22,394 bases of DNA from an uncultured Tidjanibacter sp. (GTDB taxonomy: Bacteria > Bacteroidota > Bacteroidia > Bacteroidales > Rikenellaceae): positions 1-22,394 of the forward strand of contig CAKUKW010000008.1 in the NCBI GenBank assembly GCA_934663885.1. The letters are read 5' to 3'. This document shows positions 17,557 to 22,394 of this stretch, piece by piece. The translations under genes and the position numbers were made by a program. Every line of letters begins with the position of its first letter. Positions within the stretch are counted from its first letter, which is position 1. Below the pieces are notes generated by a model. That model ran no database searches. It saw only the letters and a list, made by a program, of their open reading frames with translations, and had not been told where the DNA came from.

Positions 17557-17588
17557 TTTATTAAAAGGATTATAAATAACGATATATA

Positions 17589-18728
17589 ATGGATTTTTCA
17601 TTGACAAAAGAACAGAGCCTCTTCCTGCAAATGATACGGGAATTTACCGAGAAGGAAGTGAAACCTATTGCAGGGGAAATCGACGAGCAGGAGAGGTTTC
17701 CAGTAGAGACTGTCGAAAAGATGGCTAAACTGGGGATAATGGGCATTCCGTTCCCGGTTCAGTACGGAGGTGCGGGTGGCGATAATATTCTATATTCGAT
17801 GGCCGTCGAGGAGCTTTCGAGGGTTTGTGCCACGACGGGCGTCGTGGTTTCGGCCCACACATCCCTTTGCCTTGCACCGATATATGAGAACGGAACGGAG
17901 GAGCAGAAGAAAAAGTACCTGCCGAAACTTTGCGCGGGTGAATGGTTGGGTGCTTTCGGGCTTACCGAGCCGGGTGCCGGTACCGATGCTGCGGGGCAAC
18001 AGACCATAGCCGTCGATATGGGTGACCACTGGCTTCTGAACGGTACCAAAATATTTATAACTAATGCCGCCTATGCCGATGTCTATATAATTATAGCCAT
18101 GACCGACAAATCGCTCGGGACAAAGGGTATATCGGCCTTCATCGTGGAGAAGGATTTTCCCGGTTTCTCGGTGGGTAAGAAGGAGAAAAAGCTCGGTATA
18201 CGCGGGTCGGCTACCTGCGAACTCATCATGCAGAACTGCATTGTCCCAAAAGAAAATCTTTTGGGGCAGGTCGGTAAAGGGTTCGGCATCGCAATGAAGA
18301 CGCTCGACGGCGGCCGCATAGGTATCGCCTCACAAGCTCTGGGCATAGCACAGGGAGCTATGGACGAAACTGTCCGCTATACCAAAGAAAGGAAACAGTT
18401 CGGTAAGCCTATATCGGCTTTCCAGAACACGCAGTTCCAGCTTGCCGACCTGGAAACCAGGATACAGGCTTCCCGCCTGCTGGTCCGTTCGGCGGCGTGG
18501 AAGAAAGATATGAAACAGGCCTATTCCGTCGATGCTGCAATGTGCAAACTGTTTGCTGCCGAAACTGCTATGGAAATGACAACCAAGGCGGTACAGTTCC
18601 ACGGCGGGTATGGTTACACCCGTGAATATCCGGTCGAAAGAATGATGCGCGACGCAAAGATCACAGAGATATATGAAGGTACCAGCGAAGTGCAGAGGAT
18701 GGTTATATCAGCCAATTTGTTAAAATAA
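17589..18728 (+). CDS. bcd: Butyryl-CoA dehydrogenase (short-chain acyl-CoA dehydrogenase)
   Basis: FAD enzyme that, run in the reductive direction with EtfAB, converts crotonyl-CoA to butyryl-CoA. It has 379 residues, the standard length. Motifs: FGLTEPGAGTDAAG (FAD/substrate binding), KIFITNAAYAD, the YTKERKQFGKPISAFQ signature, the HGGYGYTREYPVERMMRDAKI signature, and the catalytic base E363 in IYEGTSEVQR, the position used by short-chain enzymes. A fatty-acid oxidation role is unlikely, because no thiolase or enoyl-CoA hydratase is nearby while both Etf genes follow with 12-bp gaps. It begins a new block after the structured gap. A 17-codon reading frame from 17536 ends on TAATG, sharing one base with the bcd start; its meaning is unclear. 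Confidence 0.95.
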   Translation: MDFSLTKEQSLFLQMIREFTEKEVKPIAGEIDEQERFPVETVEKMAKLGIMGIPFPVQYGGAGGDNILYSMAVEELSRVCATTGVVVSAHTSLCLAPIYENGTEEQKKKYLPKLCAGEWLGAFGLTEPGAGTDAAGQQTIAVDMGDHWLLNGTKIFITNAAYADVYIIIAMTDKSLGTKGISAFIVEKDFPGFSVGKKEKKLGIRGSATCELIMQNCIVPKENLLGQVGKGFGIAMKTLDGGRIGIASQALGIAQGAMDETVRYTKERKQFGKPISAFQNTQFQLADLETRIQASRLLVRSAAWKKDMKQAYSVDAAMCKLFAAETAMEMTTKAVQFHGGYGYTREYPVERMMRDAKITEIYEGTSEVQRMVISANLLK

Positions 18729-18740
18729 AAGAAGAATAAT

Positions 18741-19523
18741 ATGAATATAGTGGTTTGTATAAAACAGGTTCCGGATACCACGGAGATAAAGCTCGACCCG
18801 GTAAAGGGAACGATGATCCGTGAAGGCGTTCCGAGCATAATGAATCCCGATGATAAGGGAGGGTTGGAAACAGCTCTCCGGCTTAAGGACATGTACCGGG
18901 CGCACGTTACCGTAATCACTATGGGCCCCGCGCAAGCCGACGATATCCTTCGTGAAGCGATGGCGATGGGGGCCGACAGGGCGATATTGCTTACAGACCG
19001 CAAGTTTGCCGGTGCGGATACGCTCGCGACTTCCAATGCGCTTGCAGGGGCGCTTCGTAAACTCAGGTACGATCTTGTTATCACAGGACGGCAGGCCATC
19101 GACGGAGACACCGCTCAGGTGGGTCCGCAGTTGGCCGAACATCTCGACCTCCCGCAGGTAACTTACGTCGAAGAAGTCGCCGTCGCAGGAAAAGACATCA
19201 CTGTCCGGAAGGCGACCGAAGAGGGCTATGAGATCGTGGATACGCAGATGCCGTGCCTCCTTACCGTACTGGCTTCGGCTGTCAAACCACGTTATATGAG
19301 CGTAAGTGGCATCATGGAGAGTTATAAGAAAGAGGTCGAGGTATGGGGTTTCGACAATATAGATGTCGACGAGGCCAAAGTTGGGCTGGGCGGATCGCCG
19401 ACCAGGGTTATGAGGTCTTTCGGGAAGAGCCCGAAGGCTGCAGGGCAGCTTTACGACGGACTCACTCCGGAAGAGGCCGCTGATATGATAGTTGCCAAAC
19501 TTAAAGAGAAATTCGTTATCTAA
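18741..19523 (+). CDS. etfB: Electron transfer flavoprotein subunit beta
   Basis: Small subunit of the ETF heterodimer that passes electrons from NADH to Bcd. It has 260 residues, the usual size. The N-terminal MNIVVCIKQVPDTTEIKLD and the family signature GRQAIDGDTAQVGP (116-129) are clear, and a C-terminal arm follows (GGSPTRVMRSFGKSP). In anaerobes with this gene order the Bcd-EtfAB complex is electron-bifurcating: two NADH reduce crotonyl-CoA and ferredoxin together. That this one bifurcates is inferred from context; the sequence read alone does not prove NADH binding at the beta FAD. It lies 12 bp after bcd and 12 bp before etfA, clearly in one operon. Confidence 0.95.
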   Translation: MNIVVCIKQVPDTTEIKLDPVKGTMIREGVPSIMNPDDKGGLETALRLKDMYRAHVTVITMGPAQADDILREAMAMGADRAILLTDRKFAGADTLATSNALAGALRKLRYDLVITGRQAIDGDTAQVGPQLAEHLDLPQVTYVEEVAVAGKDITVRKATEEGYEIVDTQMPCLLTVLASAVKPRYMSVSGIMESYKKEVEVWGFDNIDVDEAKVGLGGSPTRVMRSFGKSPKAAGQLYDGLTPEEAADMIVAKLKEKFVI

Positions 19524-19535
19524 AACCGGGATACT

Positions 19536-20528
19536 ATGGACAATACGCAATATAAAAATATATGGGTCTTCGCCGAGCAGCGCGAAGGCACGCTTCAGAA
19601 TGTGGCCATGGAACTTCTGGGCAAAGCCCGCGAACTGGCGGCAATGCATAACGATAAAGTCTGTGCCGTACTTTTCGGGTATGGCATCCAGGGGCTTGCA
19701 AAAGAATGTATAGCGTACGGGGCGGACGATGTCCTGGTAGCTGACATGCCTGAATTGGCAAAGTATACTACGGAGCCGTACACACAGGCGATCACTCAGT
19801 TGGTAGCTGAATATAAGCCTAACATAATACTGATAGGCGCCACTACCATAGGTCGTGACCTGGGTCCCAGGTTGTCGGCACGGCTTGCAACGGGCCTTAC
19901 CGCCGACTGTACGAGCCTTGAAATGGGGGAAGACGGTAACCTGCAAATGACCCGCCCGGCATTCGGGGGCAATCTCATGGCGACTATTCTTTGCAAGGAA
20001 CACCGCCCGCAGATGTCAACCGTCCGTCCGGGGGTCATGAAAGCTCTCGCCAGGGACGATAAACGGGAAGGTAGAATCACTAAAACTGATGTAAAATTCG
20101 ATCCGGCGAAATTCCGGGTCAGGATACGGGAAACGGTAAAGGAGCAAAAAGACCTTATCGACATTACCGAGGCCAATATCCTTGTTTCGGGGGGACGCGG
20201 CGTAGGATGCGCCGAAGGGTTCCGGATGCTGCGCGAAATGGCAGATACTATAGGCGCACAGGTATCTTCTTCGCGTGCGATGGTCGATGCCGGATTGATG
20301 GACCACAGCCGCCAGGTGGGGCAGACCGGCAAGACAGTGCGCCCCGACGTCTATTTCGCTATGGGCATCTCCGGAGCTATCCAGCATCTGGCGGGCATGG
20401 AGGAATCGGAATATATAATCGCTGTCAATAAGGACAAGTTCGCCCCCATCTTCCAATCCGCCGACCTTGGAATAGTCGGCGATGTGAACAAGATAGTTCC
20501 CCTCATTACGCAAAAACTTAAAAAATAA
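19536..20528 (+). CDS. etfA: Electron transfer flavoprotein subunit alpha
   Basis: Large ETF subunit, 330 residues, carrying the FAD that shuttles to Bcd. The N-terminal alpha/beta domain runs to about 190 with GATTIGRDLGPRLSARL and TRPAFGGNLMATI. The C-terminal FAD domain holds SGGRGVG (218-224), the RQVGQTGKTVRP stretch (259-270), GISGAIQH (277-284) and the ending ADLGIVGDVNKIVPLI. There is no N-terminal ferredoxin domain, which some bifurcating EtfA proteins carry. It is followed after 13 bp by a [2Fe-2S] protein gene and then the hydrogenase-like gene, so the electron-transfer block appears to continue into a redox-protein pair. Confidence 0.96.
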   Translation: MDNTQYKNIWVFAEQREGTLQNVAMELLGKARELAAMHNDKVCAVLFGYGIQGLAKECIAYGADDVLVADMPELAKYTTEPYTQAITQLVAEYKPNIILIGATTIGRDLGPRLSARLATGLTADCTSLEMGEDGNLQMTRPAFGGNLMATILCKEHRPQMSTVRPGVMKALARDDKREGRITKTDVKFDPAKFRVRIRETVKEQKDLIDITEANILVSGGRGVGCAEGFRMLREMADTIGAQVSSSRAMVDAGLMDHSRQVGQTGKTVRPDVYFAMGISGAIQHLAGMEESEYIIAVNKDKFAPIFQSADLGIVGDVNKIVPLITQKLKK

Positions 20529-20541
20529 TCATAGTAACATT

Positions 20542-20787
20542 ATGTCTGCCCGTAGTATTAAGATCTGTCTCGGCAGTTCCTGTTTCAGCAGGGGCAATAA
20601 TGCTAATGTCGAGGTTATCAGGCAATTCCTTCGTGAACACGGATTCGAAGCGGAAGTGGCATTTTCGGGACGTTTGTGCGAGGAAATGTGCGGCAAAGGG
20701 CCTGTCGTCGTAATAGACGACAGGGTTTACGAAGAAGTCAACCTGTCAAAGTTATATAAAATATTGCAGGAGGAATTCCAATGCTGA
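20542..20787 (+). CDS. Thioredoxin-like [2Fe-2S] ferredoxin
   Basis: Small cytoplasmic protein of 81 residues with the thioredoxin-like ferredoxin fold (the NuoE C-terminal type). The four cluster ligands are C9 and C14 (CLGSSC, C-x4-C) and C46 and C50 (CEEMC, C-x3-C), followed by GKGPVVVID, as in NuoE/HoxE and HydC subunits. It lacks the N-terminal helical domain of NuoE, so it is a free-standing carrier. Its last codons overlap the start of the hydrogenase-like gene by 7 bp, implying coupled synthesis and probably a physical partnership. It lies 13 bp after etfA. The likely role is electron transfer to or from the downstream sensor-like protein; a link to EtfAB is possible but speculative. 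Confidence 0.9.
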   Translation: MSARSIKICLGSSCFSRGNNANVEVIRQFLREHGFEAEVAFSGRLCEEMCGKGPVVVIDDRVYEEVNLSKLYKILQEEFQC

Positions 20788-22394
20788 GACCGGTATATAC
20801 AGAGCCCGAGAATTGCCAGGACTGCTACAAATGCATCCGGGAGTGTCCTGTCAAGGCCATTATGGTCGAGGATAACAAGGCTTCTATAATTGAGGAGCGG
20901 TGTATCTATTGTGGTCACTGTACGCAGGTGTGTCCCACCGGGGCAAAGAAGGTACGCGACGGACTTACGCGCGCAAGGCATACTCTGGACCGTCATCCCG
21001 GGAAAGTGTATATGTCGCTGGCACCCTCTTATGTCAGCGAATTCGGTGACATACCGGTACCAGTATTGATAGCGGCCATTAAAAGCCTTGGGTTTGCCGG
21101 GGTATCGGAAACGGCCCTCGGGGCGGAGATGGTGTCGGCCAAAACGGAAGAACTTATATCAGGCGCTGCAGGTAATATACACATATCCTCAGCCTGCCCT
21201 GTGGTTGTCGAATACATTCGCAAATACGACTCTTCCCACGCGGGGAACATAACTCCTGTCATCTCCCCGATGCTCGCCCACGCCAAAATGCTGAAAGAGG
21301 TATACGGCGACGATATAAAAGTCGTCTTCGCGGGTCCATGCATTGGCAAAAAGTCGGAATCGGATTCCTTCGCCGGTCTTGTAGACGTGGCTATTACTTT
21401 CGGAGACCTTGCAGGGTGGCTCGAAGCGGAGGCAGTTTACCCTGCATCGGAGGCTGCCGGCCCGGAAGACGTATTCATCCCCCACAGTTCGCGTTCCGGA
21501 AGTCTCTATCCCATAGAGGGCGGTATGCTGGCAGGAATGCATAAACCCGTAAAACCAGTCCACTATATGTCGTTTTCGGGTCTTGCGGCGGTACGCGACG
21601 TTTTGACCGATATAGACTCACTGTCGCATAAAGAGCCTGTTTTCCTCGAACTGCTGGCCTGCAGCGGGGGATGTGTGAACGGCCCTGCCAAACTGAAGTC
21701 CATGTCGATGGCCCGCAAGCGGTACGACATCATTGACCGTTGCGATGTGGGCGATTCCCGCCGTGATTTCAAACATATAGACCTTTCGGCTATTTTCGTC
21801 CCTGATTCACAGACAGTTGCCCGCCACTATTCCGAACAGGAGATCAAGGAGGCGTTGGCTTCCGTGGGAAAAACTTCTCCGCAGGACGAACTGAACTGCA
21901 GCAGCTGCGGTTACGATTCGTGCCGTGATTTCGCCATAGCAATGCTCTCCGGGCGGGCGGAGGACAATATGTGCGCTTCGTATATGCGCCGTATTGCACA
22001 CGACAAAGCTACTGTTCTGCTGCAGAAGATACCGGCCGGGGTGATACTTGTAAATGCCGATATGAAAGTAGTCGATATGAACCGCAACTTTGCCGTCTAT
22101 ATGGGCGACGATATACTGTCGGTCTACGATATGATGCCCGGAATGGCCGGGGCGGAAGTCGACAAGATTTGTTCGTTCGAATCGCTGCTGCGTACGGTAA
22201 TGGTTACGGGCGAGGAACTCCGCGAAAGGCGAATTACTGATAACGGCAGGACATGGCTCCTGTCCATTTACAATATACAGCCTCACCGGCAGGTGTTCGG
22301 ACTGCTGCAGAACCTGTACGAGCCTGCCGTAAGGAAGGAATGGATATTGGAAAAGACCCGCGAAGTGATCCGAAACCATATGGCCACAGTACAG
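20781..22394 (+). CDS. HydS-like putative sensory [FeFe]-hydrogenase with PAS domain (3' truncated)
   Basis: The frame stays open to the right edge; 538 residues are visible. Two [4Fe-4S] ferredoxin motifs come first (C12, C15, C18, C22; C41, C44, C47, C51). The H-cluster-type motifs follow: SACP with C139, GPCIGK with C187 and K190, and ELLACSGGC with E290, C294 and C298. The residue before C139 is Ala, where catalytic [FeFe]-hydrogenases have the proton-relay Cys (TSCCP). A further 4Fe-4S motif CSSCGYDSC...C (C373, C376, C381, C398) and a PAS domain (about 412-510) complete the part seen. This layout matches the PAS-linked putative sensory [FeFe]-hydrogenases, whose neighbours in other genomes are often phosphatase or kinase genes. 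The start overlaps the [2Fe-2S] gene, with an AGGAGGAA ribosome-binding site just upstream. Catalytic H2 production as its main role is unlikely. Confidence 0.87.
   Translation, partial: MLRPVYTEPENCQDCYKCIRECPVKAIMVEDNKASIIEERCIYCGHCTQVCPTGAKKVRDGLTRARHTLDRHPGKVYMSLAPSYVSEFGDIPVPVLIAAIKSLGFAGVSETALGAEMVSAKTEELISGAAGNIHISSACPVVVEYIRKYDSSHAGNITPVISPMLAHAKMLKEVYGDDIKVVFAGPCIGKKSESDSFAGLVDVAITFGDLAGWLEAEAVYPASEAAGPEDVFIPHSSRSGSLYPIEGGMLAGMHKPVKPVHYMSFSGLAAVRDVLTDIDSLSHKEPVFLELLACSGGCVNGPAKLKSMSMARKRYDIIDRCDVGDSRRDFKHIDLSAIFVPDSQTVARHYSEQEIKEALASVGKTSPQDELNCSSCGYDSCRDFAIAMLSGRAEDNMCASYMRRIAHDKATVLLQKIPAGVILVNADMKVVDMNRNFAVYMGDDILSVYDMMPGMAGAEVDKICSFESLLRTVMVTGEELRERRITDNGRTWLLSIYNIQPHRQVFGLLQNLYEPAVRKEWILEKTREVIRNHMATVQ

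Noticed and set aside
18720..20003. Open frame antisense to etfB/etfA (427 codons)
   Set aside because: It spans two real genes and the gap between them; the protein shows no motifs. It is a composition artefact.
20542..20787. Naming the [2Fe-2S] protein as complex I subunit NuoE
   Set aside because: It is half the size of NuoE, lacks the helical N-terminal domain, and no other complex I genes are nearby.

Overview
The window reads as a chromosomal segment of an anaerobic member of the Bacteroidota, most likely order Bacteroidales. The evidence for this is: several upstream regions carry the Bacteroidota -7 element TAnnTTTG; lipoproteins typical of the phylum are present; there is a LytS/LytTR pair; and the surface-protein fragment at the left edge has the WHIW..DYNP, FMDRNLGA and HPVRCVKE motifs common in gut Bacteroidales. 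The succinate-to-butyrate genes would fit Alistipes, Odoribacter or Porphyromonas relatives, but I cannot fix the genus from sequence alone.

Left part (1-11.4 kb), mostly housekeeping and envelope genes: a 5'-truncated surface protein closed by a strong terminator; a LytS-type sensor kinase and LytTR response regulator with overlapping ends; ftsY (minus); a DUF2461 protein (plus); a large bidirectional terminator; two minus-strand lipoproteins (an Fn3-like one and an LEA2-like one); then plus-strand ftsE, gyrB and udk; and a second Fn3-like lipoprotein. Clear intrinsic terminators follow gyrB, udk and that lipoprotein.

Right part (11.4-22.4 kb), an energy-metabolism island. After a 450-bp control region come abfD, a small NFU-type Fe-S protein, abfT, 4hbD and sucD, with gaps of 24 bp or less or overlaps. 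These encode every step from succinyl-CoA to crotonyl-CoA: succinyl-CoA -> succinate semialdehyde (SucD) -> 4-hydroxybutyrate (4HbD) -> 4-hydroxybutyryl-CoA (AbfT) -> crotonyl-CoA (AbfD). After a 173-bp structured gap come bcd, etfB and etfA, which reduce crotonyl-CoA to butyryl-CoA. AbfT-type CoA transfer could then release butyrate.

The most interesting part is at the right edge. The bcd-etfBA block runs straight on (13-bp gap, then a 7-bp overlap) into a thioredoxin-like [2Fe-2S] protein and a protein with two 4Fe-4S clusters, H-cluster-type cysteine motifs, a further 4Fe-4S motif and a PAS domain, cut by the window end. Its H-cluster motifs lack the proton-relay cysteine, which is the pattern of putative sensory [FeFe]-hydrogenases (HydS-like) and not of catalytic ones. 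So a candidate H2/redox sensor is co-transcribed with the ferredoxin-linked butyryl-CoA dehydrogenase module. Two palindromes resembling Rex (NADH-sensor) operators lie upstream of abfD, one of them over the predicted -33 region. Together these suggest redox control of butyrate formation; this is inference.
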